The notes beneath the pieces are model-generated. The model made no database searches and was not told where the DNA came from. It saw only the letters and a program-made list of their open reading frames with translations. Positions 49,901 to 59,080 of a stretch of 64,000 bases of DNA are shown piece after piece. The stretch covers positions 27,907-91,906 of the forward strand of contig SFDT01000001.1 of NCBI GenBank assembly GCA_004558115.1. Reading direction: 5' to 3'. Numbering within the stretch: position 1 is the first letter of the stretch; each line of letters opens with the position of its first letter. This stretch comes from Clostridiales bacterium (GTDB lineage: Bacteria > Bacillota > Clostridia > Oscillospirales > Oscillospiraceae). Both the position numbers and the translations under genes were made by a program.

Positions 49901-50926
49901 TTATATGGTCTCCGCGTTTAAGATCGGGCTGTCCGGATAGAAAAACTCCTGTTCCGGCGGCTTGTGCTCCAGCACCATCTGAAACAGCACAGACAGCGCC
50001 TGGTAGCTTTGGTAAGTGAGGTTTTGGTCGATGCTGAAATCCACCTGCCCCGTCTGCAAAAAGGCGCGGATCTCCGGGCCGCCGTCGTGGGCCAGGACCC
50101 GGACCCGGCCCTCCTTCCCCGCCCGGCGGATGGCCACCACACAGGCCGGCACGCTGAGGTTGGCCATATACACCAGCTTCAGCTCCGGTTCCTCCTCCAG
50201 GGCACGGCTCACCGCCGCCAGCGTCAGGTCATAATCGTTGCGGGTGATGGCCACCCGGAAGTCGCTCCCGGAAAAGCCCAGCTCCTCCAACCGCTCCATA
50301 AAGCCGTCCACCCGGGCCTTATGGCTGACATACTCCGGTCCGGCATAAACCAGCAGCAGCCGGTCGCCGGGGCGGCAGAATTTGGAGGCGATCTCTCCGG
50401 CGATGCGTCCGGCCCGGTGGGCGTCCTCTCCCACGTAGCAAAGCCGCCGGGCGCCGGTGATATCCGAATTGAAGGTCACCACGGGGATATGGCGCTCTGT
50501 CAGCTCCTGGAGCTTTTTCCGCGCCGCCTCGGTATCAGAGGCGCACAGGGCCACGCCGTCCACGCCCTCCGCCGCCAAACGGTCCAGAATGGCCAGACAG
50601 GCCTCCGTGTCCCCCAGGGGATATTCCTCAACGGCGATGTGCAGGTTATAATCTCTGCGCTCCTCACGAAAGCGGTAAATGCCCAGGGAAATGGCCCGGC
50701 CAACATACCCCTCCCAGGTGGGCTGCACCACGGCAAAGCGCCGGGTCGTGCCGCTGGTGGCCAGCGCGCTGGCCATGTGGTTGGGGTGGTAATCCAGCTC
50801 CTCCATCACCTGGAGGACCCGCTCCCGCACCTCGGCCTTCACATATGGGCGGTCGTGAAGCACCCGGTCCACCGTGCCGATGGACACACCAGCCTTCTCC
50901 GCGATCATCTTGATTGTCGCCCGCAT
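49901..50926 (-). CDS. LacI family transcriptional regulator
   Basis: A 341-residue repressor. The DNA-binding head is IKMIAEKAGVSIGTVDRVLH (residues 4-23) with the hinge helix near 55. A periplasmic-binding-protein-like core with a C-terminal HDGGPEIRAFLQTGQVDFSI follows, as in the RbsB-like (type 4) sensors that bind pentoses, inositols or other polyols. Start at 50924-50926 has AAAGGGG upstream. The downstream MFS gene is a possible target. Confidence 0.9.
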   Translation of the reverse strand: MRATIKMIAEKAGVSIGTVDRVLHDRPYVKAEVRERVLQVMEELDYHPNHMASALATSGTTRRFAVVQPTWEGYVGRAISLGIYRFREERRDYNLHIAVEEYPLGDTEACLAILDRLAAEGVDGVALCASDTEAARKKLQELTERHIPVVTFNSDITGARRLCYVGEDAHRAGRIAGEIASKFCRPGDRLLLVYAGPEYVSHKARVDGFMERLEELGFSGSDFRVAITRNDYDLTLAAVSRALEEEPELKLVYMANLSVPACVVAIRRAGKEGRVRVLAHDGGPEIRAFLQTGQVDFSIDQNLTYQSYQALSVLFQMVLEHKPPEQEFFYPDSPILNAETI

Positions 50927-50960
50927 ATCCTTTCCCCTTTCCGTATCTGTTAACGCACAC

Positions 50961-50988
50961 ATAATAACACATTTCAGGCAGATGTCAA
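50961..50988 (-). promoter_or_regulatory. promoter of the LacI-family gene
   Basis: Minus strand TTGACA (50988-50983), 16-bp spacer, TATTAT (50966-50961). GTTAAC palindrome lies just downstream. Confidence 0.7.
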
Positions 50989-50989
50989 G

Positions 50990-51352
50990 CTGGTATTTTC
51001 CACAGTTTTTTATGGCGGAAAAGCTGAAAAGAAAAATGTATACAAATCCGGTTTCCTGTGCTATACTATATTGACAACTGCGTTGAGGAGCAGCCGCTTC
51101 TCCGCTTTTTTCCGTATTTCACCGGTCCGGACTGTGCTTTCCGCTCCGGTCAAATAGATCATAATCTCACAGCGGACAGCCGAAATGACGTCACCATCCT
51201 CCCTGCCGGCGAAACGGGGCCGGCCGGGGCACGGGCGTCTTTCTTTGGTGCGCCCTTTTTGGCGCCGCCGCGTCCTTTTTCGCCATTTTTGTGCTGCCTG
51301 TGAGAAACACTACATACGTTTTATGTATCACGAAAAGGAGTATTTCAATACG
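50990..51352. other. long gene-free region upstream of RNase J
   Basis: About 360 bp without a credible gene. It holds TATACT (51062-51067), a GGAG...CTCC hairpin with a T run (about 51086-51111) and a GGGCG...CGCCC hairpin with a T run (about 51227-51264). These could be a structured RNase J leader or a short RNA; nothing in it matches a known RNA family that I can recognise. Confidence 0.4.
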
Positions 51353-53011
51353 ATGGCAGAAAAACTGAAAATCATTCCTCTGGGCGGTCTGAACGAGATC
51401 GGCAAGAACATGACCGCCTACGAGTACGGCGGCGAGATCATCGTGGTGGACTGCGGTATGGCTTTCCCCGGGGACGATATGTACGGCATTGACCTCATCA
51501 TCCCCGATGTCAGCTATCTCATCAAAAACCGCGCCCGCATCCGGGGTCTGTTCATCACCCACGGCCACGAGGACCATGTGGGCGCCATTCCCTACGTGCT
51601 CAAGCAGGTGAACATGCCCATTTACTGCACCCGCTTCACCGCCGGCCTCATCAAGCTGAAGCTGGAGGAGCACGGCCTGGTGAAAAGCACGAAGCTCATC
51701 ACCGTGGAGCCCGGCAAGACCGTTCGGGCCGGCAAGTTCACCGTGGAGTTCATCCATGTGAACCACTCCATTGCCGATTCCGTGGCCTTCGCCATCCACA
51801 CGAAGATGGGCGCCGTGGTCCACACCGGCGACTTCAAGATCGACTCCACCCCCATCGACGGGGAGGTCATCGACCTGGCCCGCTTCGGCGAGCTGGGCAA
51901 GGAGGGGGTCCTTTGCCTGTGCGCCGACTCCACCAATGTGGAGCGCCCCGGCTTCACCCCCTCGGAAAAGACGGTGGGCGCCACCTTCACCCGCCAGTTC
52001 CAGAACTGCGACGAGCGCATCATCGTCACCACCTTCGCCTCCAACGTCCACCGCATCCAGCAGGTGCTGGACGCCGCCGCCCAGTGCGGGCGGAAGGTGG
52101 CCGTCACCGGCCGGTCCATGGAGAACATGATGAAGGTCTCCACGGAGCTGGGCTATATGAAGGTGCCCAAAAACACCCTCATGGACATCAACAAGATCAA
52201 GGGCCTGCCCAAAAACAAGCAGGTCATCGTCACCACCGGCTCCCAGGGCGAGGAGATGAGCGCCCTGTACCGCATGGCCTTCTCCACCCACAAGCAGGTG
52301 GAGCTGGGAGCCGGCGACAAGGTCATCATCTCCGCCTCCGCCATTCCCGGCAACGAGGTGACGGTGAGCCGGGTCATCAACGAGCTGTTCCGCAAGGGCG
52401 TGAAGGTCATTTATGACCGGGCGGACATCCTCCACGTGTCCGGCCACGCCTGCCAGGAGGAGCTGAAGATCATCCACGCCCTGACAAAGCCCCGGTTCTT
52501 CGTTCCCCTCCACGGCGAGCAGCGGATGCTGCAGATCCACAGCCAGCTGGCACAGCAGATGGGCATGGACCGCAACCACATCGCCATCGCCGACAACGGC
52601 TCCGTCATTGAGCTGACCGCCAAGACCCTGAAGATCAATGGCACCGTGCCCAGCGGCGAGGTGTACGTGGACGGCTCCGGCGTGGGCGACGTGGGCGCCG
52701 TGGTCATGCGGGACCGCAAGCGCCTGGCCGAGGACGGCATGGTAGTGGTGGTCATGCCCGTTTCCAGCCACGACGGTGCCCTCCTCTGCGAACCGGAGAT
52801 CATCACCCGGGGCTTCATTTACGTGAAGGAATCCGGGGACCTGATGAAGGAGCTCCAGGCCGTGGCCATGGACGCCGCCGACTCCGTGTCCCGCAAGCGC
52901 AGCCGGGACGACGGCGAGCTGAAGGGCGCCGTGAAGTCCGCCATCAGCAGCTACCTGTTCAAGACCACCAAGCGCAGCCCCATGGTCATTCCCGTTGTGA
53001 CCCGGCTGTAA
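51353..53011 (+). CDS. rnj: ribonuclease J
   Basis: A 552-residue metallo-beta-lactamase/beta-CASP ribonuclease of mRNA decay and rRNA processing. Zinc motif THGHEDHVGAIP (about residues 73-84), HVNHSIADSV, GDFKID and the beta-CASP motifs (CADSTNVERPG, TTGSQGEEMSAL, HVSGHACQEELK) are intact. ATG at 51353 is used (AAAAGGAG at 12 nt); an in-frame ATG at 51323 would add ten residues. Only one RNase J is in the window, so J1 versus J2 is not decided. Confidence 0.95.
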   Translation: MAEKLKIIPLGGLNEIGKNMTAYEYGGEIIVVDCGMAFPGDDMYGIDLIIPDVSYLIKNRARIRGLFITHGHEDHVGAIPYVLKQVNMPIYCTRFTAGLIKLKLEEHGLVKSTKLITVEPGKTVRAGKFTVEFIHVNHSIADSVAFAIHTKMGAVVHTGDFKIDSTPIDGEVIDLARFGELGKEGVLCLCADSTNVERPGFTPSEKTVGATFTRQFQNCDERIIVTTFASNVHRIQQVLDAAAQCGRKVAVTGRSMENMMKVSTELGYMKVPKNTLMDINKIKGLPKNKQVIVTTGSQGEEMSALYRMAFSTHKQVELGAGDKVIISASAIPGNEVTVSRVINELFRKGVKVIYDRADILHVSGHACQEELKIIHALTKPRFFVPLHGEQRMLQIHSQLAQQMGMDRNHIAIADNGSVIELTAKTLKINGTVPSGEVYVDGSGVGDVGAVVMRDRKRLAEDGMVVVVMPVSSHDGALLCEPEIITRGFIYVKESGDLMKELQAVAMDAADSVSRKRSRDDGELKGAVKSAISSYLFKTTKRSPMVIPVVTRL

Positions 53012-53022
53012 GCGTGAAAACG

Positions 53023-53066
53023 TCTGAAAAAAGCACCCGGAGCCTGCCGGCTCCGGGTGCTTTTTC
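53023..53066 (+). terminator. bidirectional terminator after RNase J
   Basis: Perfect 13-bp stem 53032-53044 / 53049-53061 with A and T flanks; also closes the phosphate acyltransferase gene. Confidence 0.93.
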
Positions 53067-53072
53067 ATCTTT

Positions 53073-53990
53073 TCAACGCTCCGCCTGCAGGTTCAGGGCA
53101 GAGCAGAAAGCCAAGGACAGGAAGGCCACTTCCTTGTCATCGCTGCGGGAGGTCAGGGCCACAGGCACCTTGGCGCCGATAACCACGCCGCAGGTCTTGG
53201 CGTGGGCGTGCATCTGCCAGCACTTGACGATCAGGTTGCCGGCCAGCAGGCTGGGCACCACGATGCCGTCAAACTCACCGCACAGGGGATTGTTGTAATT
53301 CTTCAGCCGGGCGGCCTCCTTGGACAGGATCAGGTCGTAGGCGATGGGGCCCACCAGGTTGCAGTCGGCAATGGGCTTTTCCGCGTGCTCCATCACCAGG
53401 CGCTGGGCCTCCACGGTGTCCTTCATGTGGAAGCTGACATTCTCCACCATGGACAGCAGAGCGATGTTGGGCTTTTCGTAGCCAATGGATTCCAGCATCT
53501 CCACCATGTCCCGGATGATCTGCTTCTTCTGCTGGAGGTTGGGCTCGATGGTGACGGTCACGTCGCCGATGGCAATGAGCTTGGGATACTCCGGCATACT
53601 CACCAGGTCGATGTGGGTCAGGCGCTTGTCCGTCCGCAGGCCGTTCTTCTCGTCCAGCAGGCGCATGAGGAAGCTGCGGGTCTGGGTGTTGCCCCGCATG
53701 AGCACATCGCCCTCGCCCCGGTTGATGATGTCGATGGCGGCCTGGACCACGTTGTTGCCGGGCTGCGTCGCCACCATGCGGTAAGGCTTGTCCTTCAGGC
53801 CCAGCCGCTCCAGCATGGGCTCCACCTTGTCGGGCTCTCCCACCAGCGTCAACGCGGCAAAGCCGGCGTCTTGGGCCTCAAAGGCGCCCAGCAGGATATT
53901 TTCCGAATCCGCTCCGGCAATGACCACCCGCTGCTTGCGGAAGGACTGCTTGGCGCGCTCCACGATCTGGTCAAAATTATTCAGTGCCAT
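53073..53990 (-). CDS. phosphate butyryltransferase / phosphate acetyltransferase family protein
   Basis: A 305-residue Pta/Ptb-type enzyme converting acyl-CoA plus phosphate to acyl phosphate. It has the GADSENILLGAFEAQ N-terminus, DVLMRGNTQTRSFLMR and PIADCNLVGPIAYDL regions typical of Ptb (about 300 residues). Butyryl- or branched acyl-CoA from the 2-oxoacid oxidoreductase family would be possible substrates. No butyrate kinase lies next to it here. ATG at 53988-53990 follows AAAGGAG. Confidence 0.88.
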   Translation of the reverse strand: MALNNFDQIVERAKQSFRKQRVVIAGADSENILLGAFEAQDAGFAALTLVGEPDKVEPMLERLGLKDKPYRMVATQPGNNVVQAAIDIINRGEGDVLMRGNTQTRSFLMRLLDEKNGLRTDKRLTHIDLVSMPEYPKLIAIGDVTVTIEPNLQQKKQIIRDMVEMLESIGYEKPNIALLSMVENVSFHMKDTVEAQRLVMEHAEKPIADCNLVGPIAYDLILSKEAARLKNYNNPLCGEFDGIVVPSLLAGNLIVKCWQMHAHAKTCGVVIGAKVPVALTSRSDDKEVAFLSLAFCSALNLQAER

Positions 53991-54071
53991 GTTCCACAAT
54001 CTCCTTTGTTCCGACACGTTCGTGTGTAAAATAAATGAAGATAACTGCCATTTATCCCCATTTTAGAAATG

Positions 54072-54100
54072 ATTCTACCATTCTCGCCGCCGCCTTACAA
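54072..54100 (-). promoter_or_regulatory. promoter of the phosphate acyltransferase gene
   Basis: Minus strand TTGTAA (54100-54095), 17-bp spacer, TAGAAT (54077-54072). Confidence 0.6.
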
Positions 54101-54164
54101 GGTCCGCCGGAAAAATTCGTTGGAACACACAACTTTTTTTCAAAAAGCGCAACATTTCGACAAA

Positions 54165-54215
54165 GCAAAGCGGGACGCAGCCCAACTTTGGCCGGACTGC
54201 GTCCCGCAGGTATGG
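54165..54215 (-). terminator. hairpin after the second NCS2 permease
   Basis: CGGGACGCAG / CTGCGTCCCG inverted repeat with a T-rich end on the minus strand. Confidence 0.6.
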
Positions 54216-54236
54216 AAAAAGATGATCTGCCGCCTG

Positions 54237-55625
54237 TTATTTCTTCTCCAGGGTCTCCGCCGTCAGCGCGTCGATATCCTTGAGGTCCACCTTCTTGGGC
54301 AGCGTCAACGACAGCAGCATGGACACCACGAACACGCCGGCCACCGGGTTTCCGGAGAAAATATCGCCGATGACCTGGGGCATGTGGGAGAAAAAGCCGT
54401 CCACCTGGGTCACGCCGATGCCGATGGCAAAGGAGGCTGCGGCGATGAGGGTATTGCGCTGGTCCAGGCCGCACTGGCCCAGCATGGTCACACCGGAGAC
54501 AATGATGGCGCCGAACATGATGACCGTGCAGCCGCCCAGAACGCAGGAGGGCAGCGTGGAGAAAAAGGCGCCGATGGGCGGGAACAGTCCGGCGATGACC
54601 AGGGTCAGGGCACCGAACATGATGGTGAAGCGGTTGACCACCTTCGTCATGGCCACCAGGCCCACATTTTGGCTGAAGGAGGTGATGGGCGTGCAGCCAA
54701 ACAGGCCGCCGGAGACCGCGGAGATGAAGCCGTCGCAGCACAGGGAGCCAGACAGCTCCTTTTCCGTGATATCCCGGCCCAGGCCACCGGTGCAGACGGC
54801 GGTGGTGTCGCCGATGGTCTCGGCGGCGGACACCAGGAACACCAGCGTCACGGAGATAATGGCGCCCAGCTGGAATTTCGGCGTGTAGTGCAGCAGCATG
54901 GGCAGGGAGATGATGCCCAGCTCCTCCACGGTGGCGCCGATGGAGGAAAAGTCCACCATGCCGAAGCAGATGGCGGCGATGTAGCCCACCGCCAGGCCAA
55001 AAAGCACATAGAGCTGCTTCCAGAAGCCCTTGGCAAGGGCCTGGAACACCAGGCAGGCCGTCAGCGTAATAGTGCCCACCAGCAGGTTCTGCCAGCTGCC
55101 GAACTCATAAGTACCGGACGCGCCGTAGGAGCTGATGCCCACGTTCAGCAGGGAAAAGCCGATGGTGGTCACCACGCAGGCGGAGACGATGGGCGCCACG
55201 AACCGCCGCCAGTATTTCACCGTCAGGCCCAGCACGCCCTCAATGCAGCCGCCGGCGATGATGGCGCCCACCATGAGGCCGTAGTCCCTGGCCGCTACCA
55301 CCATCATGGCGGAGACAAAGGTGAAGCTGACGCCCATGACCACCGGGAGTCCCGAGCCCACCTTCCAAATGGGATACAGTTGGATCAGCGTGCCGATACC
55401 GGCGATCATCATGGCGTTTTGGATGAGGCGGGCCGTCTCCACCGCCGTGAAGGGTTCTCCGTTATACAGCGCCACGGAGGCCACCAGGATAATGGGGGCC
55501 ACATTGGACACGAACATGGCCAGAACGTGCTGCAGGCCAAAGGGAATGGCTTTTCCGACTGGGACACGCCCCTCCAGCCGGTAGATGTTTTCGACACTTG
55601 CTTGTTCCCGAGACGTATGCTTCAT
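54237..55625 (-). CDS. NCS2 family nucleobase permease (xanthine/uracil type)
   Basis: A 462-residue polytopic symporter. GLQHVLAMFVSNVAPIILVA at the N-terminus, the motif SAAETIGDTTAVCTGGL and CTPITSFSQNVGLVAMTKV near residue 300 identify the nucleobase-ascorbate transporter family, nearer to bacterial xanthine permeases. Start MKHTSREQ at 55623-55625; the longer reading includes the promoter and leader. Transcribed away from argH. Confidence 0.9.
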   Translation of the reverse strand: MKHTSREQASVENIYRLEGRVPVGKAIPFGLQHVLAMFVSNVAPIILVASVALYNGEPFTAVETARLIQNAMMIAGIGTLIQLYPIWKVGSGLPVVMGVSFTFVSAMMVVAARDYGLMVGAIIAGGCIEGVLGLTVKYWRRFVAPIVSACVVTTIGFSLLNVGISSYGASGTYEFGSWQNLLVGTITLTACLVFQALAKGFWKQLYVLFGLAVGYIAAICFGMVDFSSIGATVEELGIISLPMLLHYTPKFQLGAIISVTLVFLVSAAETIGDTTAVCTGGLGRDITEKELSGSLCCDGFISAVSGGLFGCTPITSFSQNVGLVAMTKVVNRFTIMFGALTLVIAGLFPPIGAFFSTLPSCVLGGCTVIMFGAIIVSGVTMLGQCGLDQRNTLIAAASFAIGIGVTQVDGFFSHMPQVIGDIFSGNPVAGVFVVSMLLSLTLPKKVDLKDIDALTAETLEKK

Positions 55626-55731
55626 ACCTTCATACTTCCTTTCAAGTAATTGCCGGGGTTGGAGCTCCTTGGGCATTCTCAGACCGGAAAAGAGCTTTGG
55701 GGGTATCCGCGGACATTTGCCCATGTTCCAT

Positions 55732-55760
55732 AGTATAAAATATCCCATTGCAATTTTCAA
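55732..55760 (-). promoter_or_regulatory. promoter of the second NCS2 permease
   Basis: Minus strand TTGAAA (55760-55755), 17-bp spacer, TATACT (55737-55732), giving a leader of about 100 nt. Confidence 0.65.
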
Positions 55761-55841
55761 TATTTTTTGTTAGGTTTGCTGAAAAATTTTTTGAGCTTAT
55801 GAATTTTTGGAGGCGCGCCCATGGAAATATGCGATCAGGCG

Positions 55842-55880
55842 TTGACGAATTTTCATATGCGATGTATAATTATTCAAAAT
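55842..55880 (+). promoter_or_regulatory. argH promoter with candidate ArgR box
   Basis: TTGACG (55842-55847), 17-bp spacer, TATAAT (55865-55870). The -10 box runs into TAATTATTCA, a good ArgR half site, and TTATGAATTTTT lies about 45 bp upstream of the -35 box. Confidence 0.6.
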
Positions 55881-55968
55881 TAGCAGCCGCAGTATACCCT
55901 GCGGCCCGCGTATGGCAAGATTCAGTATTTCCCAATAACAGGAACGAGACAGCAAAGGAGAAAACGCC

Positions 55969-57357
55969 ATGGCAAGCTTATGGGGCGGCAGATTTGAAAA
56001 AGATATGGATGAGCTTGTGAAAAAATACAACGCATCCATTTTTTTTGACCAGCGGATGTACAACGAGGATATCGACGGCAGCATCGCCCATGTGACCATG
56101 CTGGCTAAGCAGGGCATCGTCACCGAAGGAGAGCGGGACCAGATCATTGCCGGTCTGGAGTCCATCCGGAAAGACATTGCCGCCGGCAAGATCGTATTCA
56201 CCGTGGAGGACGAGGATATCCACATGGGCATCGAGAGCCGCCTCACCGCCCGCATCGGCGAGGTGGGCAAAAAGCTCCACACCGCCCGCAGCCGCAACGA
56301 CCAGTGCCAGGTGGACGGCCGGCTGTACCTGAAAAAGGAGATCCGCGAGATCTTGAACAGCCTCTGCTGTCTGGAGAGCGTGATCCTGGAAAAAGCGGAG
56401 AAGTACGCGGACAAGATCACCGTGGGCTTCACCCATTTGCAGCACGCCCAGCCCATCACTCTGGGCTTCGTGTTCATGGCCTATTTCCAGATGTTTCGCC
56501 GGGATATCGAGCGGCTGACGCAGACACTGGAGCGGATGGATTATAACCCCCTGGGCGCCTGCGCCCTGGCGGGGACCACCATGCCCATCGACCGTCACTT
56601 CACCAGCCAGCTGCTGGGCTTCGCCGCCCCCTGCGAAAACGCCATGGATGCCGTCAGCGACCGGGATTACAGTCTGGAATTCCTCAGCGACGCCTCCATC
56701 TCCATGATGCACCTGTCCCGCTGGGCAGAGGAATTCGCCTGGTGGAACTCCTCTGAGTTCTCCTATATCGCCATCGACGACAGCTTCTGCACCGGCAGCA
56801 GCATCATGCCCCAGAAGAAAAACCCCGATATGGCGGAGCTGATCCGGGGCAAGGTGGGCCGTGTCTATGGCGACCTCATGCAGCTGCTGACGGTCATGAA
56901 GGGCACCCCCCTGGCCTACAACAAGGATTTCCAGGAGGATAAGGAGAGCCTATTTGACGCCGTGGACACCTGGAAGGCAAGCATTGATATTTTCACCAAA
57001 ATGCTTGACAAGACAGAGTTCCGCATGGACCAGATCGAAAAGCAGCTGGGCAAAGGCTTCCTGAATGCCACGGACGTCGCCGAGCACTTGGCCAAGCAGG
57101 GCATCCCCTTCCGGGAGGCCCACTCCATCGTGGGCCGCATGGTAAAGACCTGCGAGGGCAAGGGCTGCGATTTGGAGGACCTGACTCAGGAGGACCTCCA
57201 GGCCATCGACAGCCGCGTCACCAAGGAATCTCTGGGCGACATCAGCATCCCCTCCTGTGTGGACGCCCGGGTGTCCTTCGGCGGCACCGCTCCGTCGGAG
57301 GTGCGCCGGCAGATCGCCGTGGGCCGGGCCTGGCTGGAAAGCCTGGCGGAGCAGTGA
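55969..57357 (+). CDS. argH: argininosuccinate lyase
   Basis: A 462-residue fumarase/aspartase superfamily enzyme splitting argininosuccinate into arginine and fumarate. It opens WGGRFEKDMDELVKKYNAS; GIESRLTARIGEVGKKLHTARSRN and the signature GSSIMPQKKNPDMAE (about residue 282) are intact. ATG at 55969 follows AAAGGAG. argG is not adjacent. Monocistronic with its own promoter and terminator. Confidence 0.96.
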   Translation: MASLWGGRFEKDMDELVKKYNASIFFDQRMYNEDIDGSIAHVTMLAKQGIVTEGERDQIIAGLESIRKDIAAGKIVFTVEDEDIHMGIESRLTARIGEVGKKLHTARSRNDQCQVDGRLYLKKEIREILNSLCCLESVILEKAEKYADKITVGFTHLQHAQPITLGFVFMAYFQMFRRDIERLTQTLERMDYNPLGACALAGTTMPIDRHFTSQLLGFAAPCENAMDAVSDRDYSLEFLSDASISMMHLSRWAEEFAWWNSSEFSYIAIDDSFCTGSSIMPQKKNPDMAELIRGKVGRVYGDLMQLLTVMKGTPLAYNKDFQEDKESLFDAVDTWKASIDIFTKMLDKTEFRMDQIEKQLGKGFLNATDVAEHLAKQGIPFREAHSIVGRMVKTCEGKGCDLEDLTQEDLQAIDSRVTKESLGDISIPSCVDARVSFGGTAPSEVRRQIAVGRAWLESLAEQ

Positions 57358-57388
57358 GCGGCGGACCCTCTGTACCTTCGCATAAGAA

Positions 57389-57428
57389 CGCAAAACCGCA
57401 CTGTCCGTTTGGACAGTGCGTTTTTTTC
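57389..57428 (+). terminator. bidirectional terminator after argH
   Basis: Perfect 10-bp stem 57397-57406 / 57411-57420, GTTT loop, long T run. Confidence 0.93.
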
Positions 57429-57434
57429 ATACGC

Positions 57435-58955
57435 TCACAGGCCCAGGCGCTCAAACTGCTCGTCAGGCGCGTCGTGCTGCTCCATCAGCCGGCGGAGCAT
57501 GGCGGCATAGCGGCTCTCCAGAGCCTCGTCGTGGATGGGATGCTCCTGGGCGTAGTCCGCCTGGTTGTCAAACAGCATATTGCCGGGAACAAAGGCGTTC
57601 CGCTCCCGGAAGGTCTGGGACTCGTTGTGCCAGTCGATGCAGTCCGCGGGGATCTTGTATACGGGGAAGGGCGTCCAGCGCAGGTGCCCCAGGGTGATGC
57701 GGCTGTACTCCTCCGGATCGATGCTCTCATAGCCGTAATATTGCAGCAGGGTACTGGGTATGGAGGCATAGACATTCAGCGGCTGGTTATCCGGCCGGAC
57801 CGCCCGGCGGAAGTACGTGTATTTGCCGTCCGTCATGCTGACGGTCTTGCCGAACTGGCCGAACAAAATGGCCTCCCGGGTGTGGTCCGTTTCACCCCGC
57901 AGCAGGGGGAACAGGCTCTTGCCGTGGATGGGGTTGCGGCACACGGACAGGGGGATGCCGTAAGTCTCCAGCAGCGTGGGGAACAGGTCGATGTTCTGGG
58001 TCAGGCCGGACACCCGGGCGCTTTCCCGCTGGCCGGGCCGGTGGAACAGCAGGGGGATATGGTACGTTTCATTGTAGTCCGGCATGTAGTTTTTGGCAAA
58101 ATAGCCGTGCTCGCCCAGCATGTAGCCGTGGTCCGTGGTGAAGATGACCTGGGTGTCCTCCCACATATTATAGCGGTCCAGCACATCCAGCAGCTTGCCC
58201 AGATAGTCGTCCGTCATGGTCAGCAGCGCCTTGTACCGCCGCCGCAGGTGGGCCACCTCCTCCGGGGTGTACTGCTCCGTGGTGGTGTATCTGGGCCACA
58301 GGATCTCCGGCCCCGTATAGGTATCGCCGTACAGGTCCAAATACTTCCGCGGCACATCAAAGGGCTCGTGAGGGTCAAAGCCCTCCACCCACAGCAGGAA
58401 ATCATCCGCCTCCCGGTTTTCCTCCAGCCAGCCGGCGGCGTCGGTAAGGGTACGGGGCGTGGGATAGTCGCCGGAGTCGTGGAAGTGGCCGCGGCTTTGG
58501 GCATAGGGCGTGGGAATGGTGAAGCGGGGCGCCGGTGCCGCCGCCGGAGGAATAAAGCCGGAAGGGCCGGGATGGTGGTAATAGAGGTCGTTCTCCTGCC
58601 CCCGCTCCATGCGCCAGGCGGAAAAATGGTGCAGGTAATTCTCGCCGCCGGTCTCCAGATAGTGGTAGTGGTCCGTGATCATGCAGCTGAACACGCCGTG
58701 GTCCTCCAGGATGCTCTGCACCGTGTGGTCAAAGGCCTCGATGCCGCCCCAGGGGCGCTCCAGAAAATTCAGGCGGCCGGTCATAATGTCCCGGCGGGCG
58801 GGCATACAGGGCGAGGAGCCGCAGTAGTGGTTGTCAAAGATGGTGCTGCGGGCGGCCAGACGGTCAAGGTTGGGAGTGATGGCGGCCTCCTGCGCTCCGT
58901 AGCAGTTCAAAAAGCGGCGGTTGACGCTGTCCACCAGGATCAAAATCGTTTTCAT
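57435..58955 (-). CDS. sulfatase, type I (formylglycine-dependent), copy 1
   Basis: A 506-residue arylsulfatase-superfamily enzyme. The modification motif CMPAR (Cys50) is of the CxPxR type that needs conversion to formylglycine by an anaerobic maturase. Metal ligands VDSVNRR at the N-terminus and TTDHGYMLGEHG (about 240) are present. There is no signal peptide, so it should act in the cytoplasm on an imported sulfated compound. It is a close paralogue of the sulfatase at 60358-61893 (same N-terminal 75 residues apart from conservative changes, same ERLGL end). ATG at 58953-58955 is preferred; one at 58962-58964 is only 3 nt from GGAG. Confidence 0.9.
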   Translation of the reverse strand: MKTILILVDSVNRRFLNCYGAQEAAITPNLDRLAARSTIFDNHYCGSSPCMPARRDIMTGRLNFLERPWGGIEAFDHTVQSILEDHGVFSCMITDHYHYLETGGENYLHHFSAWRMERGQENDLYYHHPGPSGFIPPAAAPAPRFTIPTPYAQSRGHFHDSGDYPTPRTLTDAAGWLEENREADDFLLWVEGFDPHEPFDVPRKYLDLYGDTYTGPEILWPRYTTTEQYTPEEVAHLRRRYKALLTMTDDYLGKLLDVLDRYNMWEDTQVIFTTDHGYMLGEHGYFAKNYMPDYNETYHIPLLFHRPGQRESARVSGLTQNIDLFPTLLETYGIPLSVCRNPIHGKSLFPLLRGETDHTREAILFGQFGKTVSMTDGKYTYFRRAVRPDNQPLNVYASIPSTLLQYYGYESIDPEEYSRITLGHLRWTPFPVYKIPADCIDWHNESQTFRERNAFVPGNMLFDNQADYAQEHPIHDEALESRYAAMLRRLMEQHDAPDEQFERLGL

Positions 58956-59016
58956 AGCGGGCATCTTCTCCTTTCGAAACTATCATTTTCTGTCGGAAAG
59001 CACTTCTCTAGCCAGG

Positions 59017-59030
59017 TGCATTCGTATGCA
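59017..59030 (-). promoter_or_regulatory. candidate LacI operator upstream of sulfatase copy 1
   Basis: TGCATTCGTATGCA, half sites TGCAT and ATGCA around a CG centre, between the LacI terminator and the sulfatase start. Shares TCGTATGCA with the other two sites. Confidence 0.6.
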
Positions 59031-59035
59031 GTTTT

Positions 59036-59074
59036 TGAAAAACACAGTCCGGAGGGCGGCTGCCCACCCTCCGG
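59036..59074 (-). terminator. terminator of the sulfatase-locus LacI gene
   Basis: CCGGAGGG / CCCTCCGG stem (59049-59056 / 59067-59074) and GTTTTT on the minus strand. Confidence 0.75.
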
Positions 59075-59080
59075 CAGGGG

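Noticed and set aside
48637..50926. Direct operon of the LacI gene and the MFS gene
   Set aside because: A terminator (49868-49899) separates them, so a shared transcript is not assumed; regulation of the MFS gene by this LacI remains possible.
51191..53068. 625-codon minus-strand frame opposite RNase J
   Set aside because: Antisense shadow with strongly biased valine/histidine/glycine composition.
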